64,000 nucleotides of DNA from G963422565 sp963422565 (GCA_963422565.1 OY730228.1:1922001-1986000), one strand, 5' to 3'. Numbered from the stretch's first letter, positions 1-8,700 are shown. Translations and numbers: made by a program. The notes: a model not told the origin generated them from the sequence alone.

Positions 1-410
1 TCGACATCGCCGGCCCGGCCCCTGCCGAAGACGAAGTCGTAGCCCACCGTCACGTGGCGGGCGGCCAGCGCGTCGACCAGCACCCGCTCGATGAAGAGTG
101 CGGGCGGCGCGCGCGCCACCTCCTCGTCGAAATGGATCAATAGCAGGGTGTCGATCCCGAGCGGCTCGAGATGGCGGACCTTGCTGCGCAGCGGGGTGAG
201 CTGAAAGGGCGGATCGTCGGGGCGGAAGAAGCGCCTCGGATGGGGCTCGAAGGTCACCACCGAAAGCGGCAGCGAGGCCGCCGCAGCGGTTTCCCGCGCG
301 CTCCCGATGACCGCGCGGTGGCCGCGATGGACGCCGTCGAAATTGCCGATCGTCGCCACCCCGCCGCGGGCGCCGTCGGGCACGCCGGCGGTATGTCGGA
401 TGATGCGCAT
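1..410 (-). CDS. ribF: Bifunctional riboflavin kinase/FAD synthetase, N-terminal part (cut by window edge)
   Basis: The reverse strand from the ATG at 410 encodes about 136 residues of the FMN adenylyltransferase domain. The nucleotide-binding motif GNFDGVHRGH lies about 20 residues in, followed by VVTFEPHP and a VGYDFVFGRGRAGD segment, all characteristic of RibF. The family makes FMN and then FAD from riboflavin in the cytosol; the C-terminal riboflavin kinase domain would lie beyond base 1. The start was chosen because MRIIRHTAGVPDGARGG runs directly into the conserved core. The identification is firm; the gene is incomplete only because of the window boundary. Confidence 0.93.
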   Translation of the reverse strand, partial: MRIIRHTAGVPDGARGGVATIGNFDGVHRGHRAVIGSARETAAAASLPLSVVTFEPHPRRFFRPDDPPFQLTPLRSKVRHLEPLGIDTLLLIHFDEEVARAPPALFIERVLVDALAARHVTVGYDFVFGRGRAGDV

Positions 411-704
411 CTGGATCGCTTGCCCGGTGGACTGAATGAAACGGCCGGGTCCGATTGACCTTCCGCCAGCGGTTATGCCTATCGGGAGTGCCGAACATGC
501 GCAAGAGCGTTTCCGTATACCGCGGCCCCCGCCGCCGGGCTCCGCAGGCGCGTCGAGCATGGCTTCGAACGCTTGAAACGCCGCGTGGTCGACGATGAAC
601 GGGCGCCGATCGCGGGCAACACGTTCTCGGCAGTTCTCATTTTGGGGGCTACGTACCGGCCGGACGATTGACGGGGGCCGATCGCGGGCCGACAATCGTC
701 GGCG
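411..704. other. Intergenic region between divergent ribF and hydrolase genes
   Basis: These 294 bases separate two divergent genes. I see no convincing coding frame, RNA gene or strong promoter. The reading frames that cross it lack family similarity. It presumably carries the promoters of both flanking genes, but no consensus pair stands out. Confidence 0.5.
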
Positions 705-1490
705 ATGGTTGAGCACCGCTCGGAGACGCTCGACATCCGCGGCTGCCGCGTCGAGATGCTGCGCGGCGGCGCCGGACCCCGGCTCCTGTTCCTCCACGGA
801 GCGGGCGGCGCCGCCGACTGGGCGCCCTATATGGACCGGCTGGCCGAGCGCTTCGAGCTGATGGTTCCGAGCCACCCCGGCTTCGGGCGGTCGGATACGC
901 CCGATTGGCTGGACGGGATGTCGGACCTCGCCTTCTTCTATCTCGACCTGCTGGACGCCCTCGATCCCGGGTCGCTGCATGTGGTAGGCACGTCGCTCGG
1001 CGGCTGGCTCGCCTGCGAGATCGCGGTGCGCGATATCCGCCGCTTCCGCAGCCTCGCCCTGGCAGCGCCGGTCGGCATCTCCGTCCCGGGCGCGCCGGTC
1101 GCCGACATCTTCCTGTGGAAGCCGGAGGAGCGGGCGCGCAACACCTTCCACGACCAGGATCTGGCCGCCCGCCAACTGGCCGCCATGCGCGCCGCCGGCG
1201 CCGCCGACATCGCGCTCAAGAACCTGTTCACCACCGCCAAGCTGTCCTGGAGCCCGCGCTTCTGCAACCCGGACCTCGCGAAATGGCTGCACCGGATCAC
1301 GGTGCCGACCCTGTTCGTCTGGGGCGCCGACGACAGGATCGTGCCGCCGGCCTACGGCGACGCGTTCCGACGGCTGATCCCGGGCGCGCGGCTTCGGCTG
1401 ATCCAAGCCTGCGGGCATCAGCCCCATGTCGAGAAGACTGACGAGTTCCTGGATGCCGTTTCCGCCAACATCGAGGGCGACGGGACATGA
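705..1490 (+). CDS. Alpha/beta-fold hydrolase
   Basis: The product is 261 residues with a complete alpha/beta-hydrolase layout. There is an oxyanion-hole segment FLHGAGG near residue 30, a nucleophile elbow GTSLGG with Ser97, a catalytic acid in WGADDRIVP (Asp210), and a catalytic His238 in CGHQPH. There is no signal peptide, so it should be cytosolic. The stop codon overlaps the start of the flavin monooxygenase gene as ATGA, so the two are translationally coupled and probably act in one pathway, with the hydrolase opening a product of the monooxygenase or the reverse. The substrate cannot be read from the sequence. C-C bond hydrolases and esterases of this fold are both possible. Confidence 0.85.
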   Translation: MVEHRSETLDIRGCRVEMLRGGAGPRLLFLHGAGGAADWAPYMDRLAERFELMVPSHPGFGRSDTPDWLDGMSDLAFFYLDLLDALDPGSLHVVGTSLGGWLACEIAVRDIRRFRSLALAAPVGISVPGAPVADIFLWKPEERARNTFHDQDLAARQLAAMRAAGAADIALKNLFTTAKLSWSPRFCNPDLAKWLHRITVPTLFVWGADDRIVPPAYGDAFRRLIPGARLRLIQACGHQPHVEKTDEFLDAVSANIEGDGT

Positions 1491-2668
1491 AATTCTTCTT
1501 CTTCCACCTGATGCCCTATGCGCATCTCGATCTCGACTACGACAAGCGCCACGAGGCGGCCTATCTGACGCTGCCCAACAGCTATTACGACCCCCGCCTC
1601 GGCCATGCCCTCTATCACCGCTATCTCGACGAGCTCGAGCTCGCCGACTCGCTCGGTTTCGACGGGGTCTGCGTCAACGAGCATCATCAGACCGCCTACG
1701 GCATGATGCCCGCCCCCAACATCCTCGCCGGCGCGCTGTCGCGGCGGACCTCCAACGGCAAGATCTGCGTGCTCGGCCGCGCCCTCCCGATCACCGACAA
1801 CCCGCTGACCATCGCCGAAGAGTTCGCGATGCTCGACAATCTCGCTGCGGGCCGCTTCATCGCCGGCTTCGTGCGCGGGCTCGGCACCGAATACCACGCC
1901 TCGATGGCCAACCCGGCCTTCAGCCATGCCCGGTTCCACGAGGCGCATGACCTGATCCTGCGGGCCTGGACCGAGACCGGCCCGTTCGCCTTCGAGGGCA
2001 GACATTACCGCTACCAGTATGTGAATATTTGGCCGCGACCCTATCAGCGGCCGCACCCGCCGATCTGGATCCCCTCCCAGGGCTCGCGCGAGACCTATGA
2101 ATGGGCGGCCCATCCGGACCGGCGCTACACCTATCTGATCACCTTCAACCCGGCCGAGGCGGTGAAGCGCAACCTCGACGCCTATGTCCGGCAGGCCGAG
2201 GAATACGGCTACGAGGCGGAACCGGGGCAGCTCGGCTGGGCGTTGCCGATCTATGTCGCCGAGTCGGACGAGAGCGCCGCCCGCGAGGCAGCACCCCATA
2301 TCGAGGCGTTTTTCAACAAGTTTATCCGCTCGCCGGCGGAGTACAAGCTGCCGCCGGGCTATTCCTCGATGGCGTCCTACCGTTACGTCATGAAGACCAA
2401 GTTCAAGGTCCGCGAGCAGTTCCTGTCCTATGAGGCCCTGACCGGAAACGGCATGTTCGTCTGCGGCGGCCCGTCCACCGTCGCCGAGATCCTCGCCCGG
2501 AGATTCGAGGAGATGGGCTATGGCAATCTGGTCTGCATGCTGCAGTTTGGCACTCTGCCGGCACCCCTGACCGAGAAGAATCTCAGATTGTTCGCCGCCG
2601 AGGTGATGCCGAAGCTGCGCGGGCTCGGCGAACCGGCCGGGGGCGGCGCCCGGGCGGCCGCCGCGTAG
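1487..2668 (+). CDS. LLM-class (luciferase-like) flavin-dependent oxidoreductase
   Basis: This 393-residue protein has the bacterial luciferase-like TIM-barrel pattern: an early FFFHLMPYAHLDLDYD strand, the NEHHQTAYGMMPAPN segment typical of two-component monooxygenases, a PLTIAEEFAMLDNLAAGR helix and an RPHPPIWIPSQGS strand. Family members use reduced FMN supplied by a separate reductase and oxidise small organic substrates. No flavin reductase is visible nearby. The gene starts inside the stop of the alpha/beta hydrolase gene (ATGA overlap), so the pair forms a coupled unit that converges on the nitrile hydratase genes. A run of GGCG-type repeats immediately follows the stop. Confidence 0.88.
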   Translation: MKFFFFHLMPYAHLDLDYDKRHEAAYLTLPNSYYDPRLGHALYHRYLDELELADSLGFDGVCVNEHHQTAYGMMPAPNILAGALSRRTSNGKICVLGRALPITDNPLTIAEEFAMLDNLAAGRFIAGFVRGLGTEYHASMANPAFSHARFHEAHDLILRAWTETGPFAFEGRHYRYQYVNIWPRPYQRPHPPIWIPSQGSRETYEWAAHPDRRYTYLITFNPAEAVKRNLDAYVRQAEEYGYEAEPGQLGWALPIYVAESDESAAREAAPHIEAFFNKFIRSPAEYKLPPGYSSMASYRYVMKTKFKVREQFLSYEALTGNGMFVCGGPSTVAEILARRFEEMGYGNLVCMLQFGTLPAPLTEKNLRLFAAEVMPKLRGLGEPAGGGARAAAA

Positions 2669-2697
2669 GCGGGCGGGCGGGCGGAAACCGGAAACGG

Positions 2698-3342
2698 TCA
2701 GGCAGGGCTCTGGGGGAGCGACGCGCCGACCATCGAATCGCGGGTCACCAGACCGGCGAGCCGCTCCGCGCTCCACCCTTCGGTGCCTTCGGGGCGCATC
2801 GGCAGCACCAGATAGCGCATGTCGGCATTGCTGTCATGGACCCGCAGCGCGACATCGGCGTCGATCTCGGTACCGAACTCGGCCAGCACGCTGCGCGGCG
2901 CGACGACAGCCCGCGAGCGGTAGGACTTGGACTTGTACCAGTCGGGCGGGAGGCCGAGCACCGTCCGCGGATAGCAGGAGCAGAGCGTGCAGACGATCAT
3001 GTTGTGCACATCGGGCGTGTTCTCGACGACGACCAGCTCCGTCCCGCCCATCGGGATGCCGAGCTCGGCGGCCGCCGCGGTGCCGTCCCGGAGCAGCCGC
3101 GCCTTGTAGTCCGGATCCGTCCACGCCCTGGCGACGATCCGGGCGCCGAGCGCCGGGCCGCGCGAGTCCATGAATTCGAGCTGTTCGCGAATCTCGTCCG
3201 CCGTCACGACCTCCTTCTCGACCAGCAGGTCGCGGATCGCGCGGGCCATCAGCTCGTAATGCCCGGTCTCGTCGACGTCCCGGTTCTCCGGCGCCACTTC
3301 GTGGTCGTGCTCCTGGACCGCGCCCCGTTCCTCGTCCGTCAT
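2698..3342 (-). CDS. Nitrile hydratase alpha subunit / thiocyanate hydrolase gamma-like (cobalt type)
   Basis: The 214-residue product carries the metal-claw motif VCTLCSC with Cys118, Cys121 and Cys123. The Thr in the CTLCSC form is the usual sign of a cobalt enzyme. LGLPPDWYKSKSYRSR follows, as in the family. The enzyme hydrates nitriles to amides, or thiocyanate in the three-subunit relatives. The start at 3342 (MTDEERG) was chosen because the upstream extension is an unrelated overlapping frame and the length then matches the family. The gene is last in a three-gene operon after the two half-beta genes, the order beta-N, beta-C, alpha. The residue after CYP is Arg126, where Trp is usual in many nitrile hydratases. 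Confidence 0.92.
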   Translation of the reverse strand: MTDEERGAVQEHDHEVAPENRDVDETGHYELMARAIRDLLVEKEVVTADEIREQLEFMDSRGPALGARIVARAWTDPDYKARLLRDGTAAAAELGIPMGGTELVVVENTPDVHNMIVCTLCSCYPRTVLGLPPDWYKSKSYRSRAVVAPRSVLAEFGTEIDADVALRVHDSNADMRYLVLPMRPEGTEGWSAERLAGLVTRDSMVGASLPQSPA

Positions 3343-3352
3343 GCCGCCGCTC

Positions 3353-3655
3353 CTAGGCTCGTCGAAGCCAGTGCTGAAATATCTCCAGATCGAGCGTGTC
3401 CTGCGCCGGGCCGTCATAGCCCTCCCAGATATCGCGCTGCGGGAAGCGGACCCGGTAGAGGTGGCGCCTGGGCTCGCCGTCGAAGCCGTAGGCGAGCTCC
3501 TCGGGGTTGCGGAAGGCACCGCAATAACGCTCGATCACGCCCGTCTTGCCGCGGATATAGAAGGGCGTCCGCCGATGCCCCGGCGGATGGGTGGCCGCCA
3601 CCCGCACCCAGTCGCCGACGGCGAACCGCCGCTCCTCCGGCGCGGGGGCGGTCAT
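3353..3655 (-). CDS. Nitrile hydratase beta subunit, C-terminal half as a separate protein (SH3-like; thiocyanate hydrolase alpha-like)
   Basis: This 100-residue protein matches only the C-terminal SH3-like domain of nitrile hydratase beta: FAVGDWVRV near residue 11, HRRTPFYIRGKTGVIERYCG, and then LYRVRF with the tryptophan/aspartate segment DIWEGYDGPAQDTLDLEIF. Its ATG overlaps the stop of the N-terminal-half gene as ATGA, so the split is a genuine gene boundary with coupled translation, and both halves keep their conserved ends. In thiocyanate hydrolase and toyocamycin nitrile hydratase the beta subunit is divided in the same way. This domain contacts the alpha-subunit active site. Whether the complex hydrates nitriles or thiocyanate cannot be decided here. 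Confidence 0.88.
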   Translation of the reverse strand: MTAPAPEERRFAVGDWVRVAATHPPGHRRTPFYIRGKTGVIERYCGAFRNPEELAYGFDGEPRRHLYRVRFPQRDIWEGYDGPAQDTLDLEIFQHWLRRA

Positions 3656-3957
3656 CCGCCGCCCTCCAGCCCGCGCCGCAGCGCCGCCATGCGCGTCGTC
3701 ACCTCGTCCTCGGTCAGGAGGCCCTTCTCCTCGAGAAGGTCGCAGAGCGCCTCCGCCCAGCGCTCGAAATAGGACCGGTCGTACTGCTCCCCGGGCAGGT
3801 CCTCGAGCGACCGGCGCATCTCGTCGACCGTCGTCAGCCCGCGCTCGCGGAGCGCGCCGACGGTCGCAGTGATGAGCTTTGCCCAGGGCGCGGTCGGCGT
3901 GCTGCTCGTATCGATCGGCCCCGCCTCGACGCCTCCGAGATCGTGCTGCCTCCGCAT
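3652..3957 (-). CDS. Nitrile hydratase beta subunit, N-terminal half as a separate protein (thiocyanate hydrolase beta-like)
   Basis: The 101-residue product begins with the HDLGG motif that opens nitrile hydratase beta subunits. It continues with a helical region ending YDRSYFERWAEALCDLLEEK followed by GLLTEDE, the segment that precedes the SH3-like domain in full-length beta subunits or in NHase-activator proteins of the P14K type. It is the first gene of the operon, with an AG-rich ribosome binding site before the ATG at 3957, and its stop overlaps the next start. An activator role instead of a structural half-subunit is the main alternative, but the perfect division of the beta sequence favours the split-subunit reading. 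Confidence 0.85.
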   Translation of the reverse strand: MRRQHDLGGVEAGPIDTSSTPTAPWAKLITATVGALRERGLTTVDEMRRSLEDLPGEQYDRSYFERWAEALCDLLEEKGLLTEDEVTTRMAALRRGLEGGG

Positions 3958-4030
3958 GGCCTCGCTCCGCCCCGACTGCGCGGATATTCTCTCTCCCGCC
4001 CCGAAGCGTCAAGCCGCCTTTCGCCGCGCG

Positions 4031-4816
4031 TCAGATGTCGATGTCGACCGCGACGGGGACGTGGTCGGAAGGGCCGGGCCAGCCGCGCGCCTCGCGGAGC
4101 ACCCGGGTGCCGGCGAGCAGCGGCGCCAAGGACGGGGTGACCCAGATATGGTCGAGGCGGCGGCCGCGATCGCTGCCGGGCCAGCTCCGGTTGCGGTAGC
4201 TCCACCAGGTGTAGAGCCGCTCCTCGGGCGGGATAAAGCGTCGCACCGCGTCGCACCAGTCCCAGGCCGCCCGCAGCCGATCGAGGCCGGCGACCTCGAC
4301 CGGGGTGTGGCTGACGACGTTCAGAAGCTGCCTGTGGGACCAGACGTCGGTCTCCAGCGGCGCGATGTTGAAGTCGCCCGCCCAGATGCGGCGCTCGGCG
4401 GCGCGGACGGCGCACCAGTCGGCGAGCTCGGCCACGAAGTCGAGCTTGTGAGCGAATTTGTCGTTGATCTCACGGTCGGGAACATCGCCGCCGGCCGGCA
4501 CATAGAGCGCGTGCAGCTCGACGCCGCCCGCGAGCCGGGCCGCGGCGTGCCGGCCGTCGGCGCGGCCGCACCATTCGACGGCGGGAAGCGGGGTCAGCGG
4601 GACGCGCGACAGGATGGCCGTCCCGTTATAGGCCTTGAACCCCTGCACCACCTGATGCGGGTAGCCCAGCGCCGCGACCTCGGCGCCGGGAAACCTGTCG
4701 GTCTCGACCTTGATCTCCTGGAGGCAGATCACGTCGGCGTCGAGGGTTCGCGCGACCCGGCCCAGCATCTCGAGACGCCGCCCGATCGAGTTGATGTTCC
4801 AGGTGACGATGCGCAT
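4031..4816 (-). CDS. xth: Exodeoxyribonuclease III
   Basis: At 261 residues this matches the XthA/ExoA length. Motifs are MRIVTWNINSI at the start, LQEIK with Glu34 as the metal ligand, a WAGDFNIAP segment with the catalytic Asp and Asn, RRLDHIWVT, and SDHVPV at the end. The enzyme cleaves abasic sites and removes 3' blocks in base excision repair, in the cytosol. It lies four bases after the PuuD-like gene, in the same direction as lolA and ftsK, so it is probably the end of that transcript. Confidence 0.95.
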   Translation of the reverse strand: MRIVTWNINSIGRRLEMLGRVARTLDADVICLQEIKVETDRFPGAEVAALGYPHQVVQGFKAYNGTAILSRVPLTPLPAVEWCGRADGRHAAARLAGGVELHALYVPAGGDVPDREINDKFAHKLDFVAELADWCAVRAAERRIWAGDFNIAPLETDVWSHRQLLNVVSHTPVEVAGLDRLRAAWDWCDAVRRFIPPEERLYTWWSYRNRSWPGSDRGRRLDHIWVTPSLAPLLAGTRVLREARGWPGPSDHVPVAVDIDI

Positions 4817-4819
4817 CGG

Positions 4820-5599
4820 TCAGCCGGTCCGAGCGGCGGCCCGGCGGCGCGCCGCGCGGCCGAACTCCTCGAACAGAGCGTTCGACAGGCGGTGCTCCCT
4901 CCAGCGGTGCTCCGCATGCCATTGCACGCCAACCGCGAAGACCCCTTCCCGGTCCAGGCGGATGCCCTCGATGAGCCCGTCGGGCGCCACCGCCTCGACC
5001 GCGAGACCGGGCGCCAGCCGGTCGATTCCCTGGCCGTGCGCCGAGTTCACCCTGATGGCATCGTCGCCGATCAGCCGACAGAACACGCCGCCGGGGGTGA
5101 GCGCGACCGCATGGGCGAGCCCGAACCTGGTGTCGATATCGCCCTCTCGCGGCATCCGGTGGTCGAGCTTGCCCTCGACCAGATGCACGCGGTAGTGGAG
5201 CGAGCCGCCGAGGGCGACATTGATCTCCTGCAGCCCGCGGCAGACTCCGAAGACGGGCGCGCCGCGCGCGATACAGGCGCGGATCAGCGGCAGTACCGTG
5301 CCGTCGCGGGCCGGGTCGCGATGCTCGTCCTCCGGGAAGGGCGGCCCCTCGTAATGATGCGGCTCGACATTAGCGCGCCCGCCGGTCAGGAACAGACCGT
5401 CGAGCAGATCGGCAAGGCCCTCATGGTCGATCGCGCCGCCGAGCGCCGGGACCAGGAGGGGCTCGCATTCGGCGCCTTCGCGCACCGCCTGCGTGTAGCG
5501 GTCGCCCACCCCGTGCACGGGGATCCCATGCTCTCGAAGATGGATCAGGCTCGCCGGTATGCCGACGACCGGCCGCGCGGTTGCTGGCCCGTTGCTCAC
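4820..5599 (-). CDS. Class I glutamine amidotransferase, gamma-glutamyl-GABA hydrolase (PuuD) type
   Basis: The protein has the Peptidase_C26/PuuD layout: RPVVGIPASL at the start, FLTGGRANVEPHHY in the middle, the nucleophile FGVCRGLQEINVALGG with its Cys, and the His/Glu pair in VGVQWHAEHRW. Family members hydrolyse gamma-glutamyl amides, as in putrescine breakdown. The GTG at 5599 gives about 259 residues, which fits the family; an upstream start at 5683 would add 28 low-complexity residues, so the start is uncertain. It is interposed between xth and lolA and leaves 105 bases to the lolA stop. No other putrescine-pathway gene is near except the distant PuuE-like deacetylase. Confidence 0.85.
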   Translation of the reverse strand: MSNGPATARPVVGIPASLIHLREHGIPVHGVGDRYTQAVREGAECEPLLVPALGGAIDHEGLADLLDGLFLTGGRANVEPHHYEGPPFPEDEHRDPARDGTVLPLIRACIARGAPVFGVCRGLQEINVALGGSLHYRVHLVEGKLDHRMPREGDIDTRFGLAHAVALTPGGVFCRLIGDDAIRVNSAHGQGIDRLAPGLAVEAVAPDGLIEGIRLDREGVFAVGVQWHAEHRWREHRLSNALFEEFGRAARRRAAARTG

Positions 5600-5704
5600 G
5601 CTCGTCGATGGATTGGTTGCGCGGCCCGCCGCAGGGGCGCGCGACGGAAGAGGAGACCTATCACGGCCGGCCCGACCCGGCAAGCCGCCTCGCGAGGGCG
5701 CGGC

Positions 5705-6373
5705 TCAGTCATCCACCCGGGGCGGCGAAAACCGTTCCCTGTCGAACCGAAACAGCTCGGGCGCGATCGGCGCGTTGAATGTCGGCGAGACCAGGATCAC
5801 CGCCGTGTCGCCGCCCTGGGCGTCGACGACCCGCCATGCCCGCAACCGCAGCGGTTCGGCATCGAAGACGAGCCGCAGCCGGCCGGCATCAGGAGAGTCC
5901 CTGTGCACCAGATCGAGATGGACCTGCGCCCCGTCGCGGAGGAGACGCCGCACCGCCGCCTCCTCCCCGAACGAAATCCGCTCGCGGAGCAGCAGCCCCG
6001 CCGGGATGCGGTCGAGGGGGATGTAGTTCGCCTGCTCGAGCTCGTTGTCGACATGGACCAGCCAGTAGCCGTCGGCGTAGAGCTGGATCGGCACGGGCGG
6101 GTCGTAATCCACCCTGAGCCGCCCCGGGCGCCGAATATAGAGCGTCCCGCCGGCGCGCCCATCCTCCTCCGAGAGCTGGACGAAGCGCGCTTGAAGCGAG
6201 GTCAGCCCGTCGAGATAGGCCTCGATGCGTGCGAGCAGGGCCGTGTCGATCGACGGCGCCTCCTTCGCGGCCGCGCCGCCGGGGGCGAGCCAGACGACCG
6301 CGGCCAGCAGCAGACGAAGCGCGCGGCTCACGGCTGCGCCTGCCCGGCGGGATGGGACGACCTGTGCGCTCAT
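5705..6373 (-). CDS. lolA: Outer-membrane lipoprotein carrier protein LolA
   Basis: The 222-residue product begins with a signal peptide (basic start, hydrophobic segment RALRLLLAAVVWLAP, Ala-rich cleavage region near residue 36). The LolA fold follows: LTSLQARFVQL, GTLYIRRPGRLRVDY and a YADGYWLVHVDNELEQ segment. LolA carries lipoproteins across the periplasm from LolCDE to LolB. The start overlaps the ftsK stop (ATGA), the usual ftsK-lolA coupling of alphaproteobacteria. Identification is solid. Confidence 0.93.
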   Translation of the reverse strand: MSAQVVPSRRAGAAVSRALRLLLAAVVWLAPGGAAAKEAPSIDTALLARIEAYLDGLTSLQARFVQLSEEDGRAGGTLYIRRPGRLRVDYDPPVPIQLYADGYWLVHVDNELEQANYIPLDRIPAGLLLRERISFGEEAAVRRLLRDGAQVHLDLVHRDSPDAGRLRLVFDAEPLRLRAWRVVDAQGGDTAVILVSPTFNAPIAPELFRFDRERFSPPRVDD

Positions 6374-8700
6374 GCCTCCTCCTGGCCGCGCCGGCGCGTC
6401 AGCAATTGGCGCTGACCGACATGGTTGGCCGGGCTGATGACGCCGTCCGCCTCCATGCGCTCGATCAGCCGTGCGGCGCGATTGTAGCCGATCTGCAGAT
6501 GGCGCTGGACGAAGCTGGTCGAGGCCTTCCCCTCGCGCATGACCAGATCCAGGGCGCGGTCGTAGAGCGCATCGGCCGCCCCGCCGTCGCCAGCGAAGGA
6601 GGCGCTGTCCTCTTCCGCCTCGGTCACCTCCTCGACATAGTCGGGCGCGCCCTGGTCGCGCAGAAACCGGGCGACCCGCTCCACCTCCTCGTCGGACACG
6701 AAGGGGCCGTGCACCCGGGTGATCCGCCCGCCGCCGGCCATGTACAACATGTCGCCCTCGCCCAGCAGATGTTCGGCCCCGACCTCGCCGAGGACGGTTC
6801 GGCTGTCGATCTTCGAAGTCACCTGGAAGCTCGCCCGGGTCGGAAAGTTGGCCTTGATCGTGCCGGTGATGACATCGACCGAGGGGCGCTGGGTCGCCAT
6901 CACCAGGTGGATCCCGGCCGCCCGCGCCATCTGCGAGAGGCGCTGGACCGCCGCCTCGATCTCCTTGCCCGCTACCAGCATCAGGTCGGCCATCTCATCG
7001 ACGATGACGACGATGAAGGGAAGCGGCACGGTGTCGATCTCCTGGCTCTCGACGATCGGCTTGCCGGTCTCCGGGTCCTTGCCGGTCTCGACGCTGCGCC
7101 GGAGCGGCTCGCCCGTCTTCCTCGCCTCGGCGACGCGCGCGTTGTAGCCGGCGATGTTGCGCACGCCGAGCCCGGACATGGCACGGTAGCGGTTCTCCAT
7201 CTCGCGCACCGCCCAGCGCAGCGCGACGACCGCCTTGCCGGGTTCGGTGACCACCGGCGTCAGGAGATGCGGGATGCCGTCGTAGACCGAGAGTTCCAGC
7301 ATCTTCGGGTCGATCATGATGAGACGGCACTGGGCGGGCGACAGGCGGAAGAGCAGCGACAGGATCATCGTGTTGATCGCCACCGATTTGCCCGACCCGG
7401 TGGTGCCCGCGATGAGGAGATGGGGCATCCGGGCCAGATCGACCAGCACCGGCCCGCCGCCGATATCCTTGCCGAGAAGCAGCGTCAACTGGCCGCTGCC
7501 CTGCACGAACCCGGTCGTCTCGAGGAGTTCGCGCAGCGTCACCATCTCGCGTCCGAGGTTCGGCAGCTCGATGCCGATGACGCTGCGCCCGGGCACCACC
7601 GCGATGCGGGCGGAGCGCGCGCTCATCGACCGGGCGATGTCGTCCGAAAGCCCGATCACCCGCGACGACTTGGTTCCGGGCGCGGGCTCGAGCTCGTAGA
7701 GGGTGACCACCGGACCCGGCCGCACGCGTACGATCTCGCCCTTGACGCCGAAGTCGGCAAGCACGCTCTCGAGTATCCGCGCGTTGGCCTGAAGGGCGTC
7801 CTTGTCGATCTCCGCCGCGCGACGCCGCGCCGGGGGCGGGTCGAGCAGGGTCGTGGCCGGGGGCACGTGTCCGGTCTTCCGCCCGTCCAGATCGAGCGCG
7901 GCCTGCCTCTCGGCGGCCGCCGCGCGCGGCCCAGATCTGCTGATGGCCGGCGCGACCCGCGGGGCCGTCACCCGCGCGGCCGGCTTGCGCGGACGGGGCC
8001 GCTTGTCCGCCGCCGCATCTCCGCGCGGCGCCCGCGCCGGCCACAGACGGGCGCCCAACCGCGCCGCGCCGAACGGCAACCGCCAGGCGGCGTTTCCGAC
8101 CGACCGCCACTCGCCGCCGGTCAGACCGACGGCGACGAGAAGGGCGGCGAGCGCGAGAAGGGCGGCGAGAATACGAATCCCAGCACCGCCGACGCCGAGA
8201 GACGGGTCGGTCTGCGCGGCCAGTCCCTCCAGGAACAGCGCCCCCAAGGCGCCGCCGGGGCCGGCGGGCAGGACGCCGCCGGCCGGCCCCGGCTCGGCGA
8301 GCGCCATCGCGCCGAAGATGAGTAGAATCGGCAGCGTGGTCAGCCTGAGCCACGGCCGCGGGACCCCGCGATGCGAGGCGAGACGCCAGGCCCAGACGAG
8401 AAGCGCCGGCACGACGAGCCAGATCGCCTGGCCGACCGTCTGAAGAAACCAGTCGGCCGTCCAGGCGCCCGGCTCGCCGAGCAGGTTGCGCGTGGGGTCG
8501 CCGCGGGCGGCGTTGAAAGAGGGATCGCGCGGATCGTAGCTGTAGACCGCCGTCGCCAGCGCCGCCGCCAGCCCGGCCAGGACGATCGCCCAGACCTCCA
8601 TCAGCCGCCGCCGCAGGAAGGCGCGCAGCGCGTCCCATCGCGGCGGGCCGGGCTTCCCGCGTGCCGGACGGCGCGCGACGCCGTGCAGTACCCTCCTCAC
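6370..8700 (-). CDS. ftsK: DNA translocase FtsK
   Basis: The product is about 776 residues. Four N-terminal membrane segments lie within roughly the first 200 residues, then a Pro/Arg/Ala-rich linker, then the motor: GTTGSGKS Walker A near residue 433, IVDEMADLM Walker B, and the ATQRPSVDVITG segment. A C-terminal winged-helix gamma domain recognises KOPS (YNRAARLIERMEADG). FtsK pumps chromosome ends through the septum and links division with dimer resolution. I chose the GTG at 8700, which overlaps the aminotransferase stop as GTGA and has a GAAGG site upstream; the ATG at 8601 is the alternative and would start right at the first membrane segment. Confidence 0.93.
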   Translation of the reverse strand: MRRVLHGVARRPARGKPGPPRWDALRAFLRRRLMEVWAIVLAGLAAALATAVYSYDPRDPSFNAARGDPTRNLLGEPGAWTADWFLQTVGQAIWLVVPALLVWAWRLASHRGVPRPWLRLTTLPILLIFGAMALAEPGPAGGVLPAGPGGALGALFLEGLAAQTDPSLGVGGAGIRILAALLALAALLVAVGLTGGEWRSVGNAAWRLPFGAARLGARLWPARAPRGDAAADKRPRPRKPAARVTAPRVAPAISRSGPRAAAAERQAALDLDGRKTGHVPPATTLLDPPPARRRAAEIDKDALQANARILESVLADFGVKGEIVRVRPGPVVTLYELEPAPGTKSSRVIGLSDDIARSMSARSARIAVVPGRSVIGIELPNLGREMVTLRELLETTGFVQGSGQLTLLLGKDIGGGPVLVDLARMPHLLIAGTTGSGKSVAINTMILSLLFRLSPAQCRLIMIDPKMLELSVYDGIPHLLTPVVTEPGKAVVALRWAVREMENRYRAMSGLGVRNIAGYNARVAEARKTGEPLRRSVETGKDPETGKPIVESQEIDTVPLPFIVVIVDEMADLMLVAGKEIEAAVQRLSQMARAAGIHLVMATQRPSVDVITGTIKANFPTRASFQVTSKIDSRTVLGEVGAEHLLGEGDMLYMAGGGRITRVHGPFVSDEEVERVARFLRDQGAPDYVEEVTEAEEDSASFAGDGGAADALYDRALDLVMREGKASTSFVQRHLQIGYNRAARLIERMEADGVISPANHVGQRQLLTRRRGQEEA

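Noticed and set aside
2664..2690. Tandem GGCG-type repeat after the monooxygenase gene
   Set aside because: A short run of four or five units in a GC-rich intergenic spot; no sign of function or a terminator.
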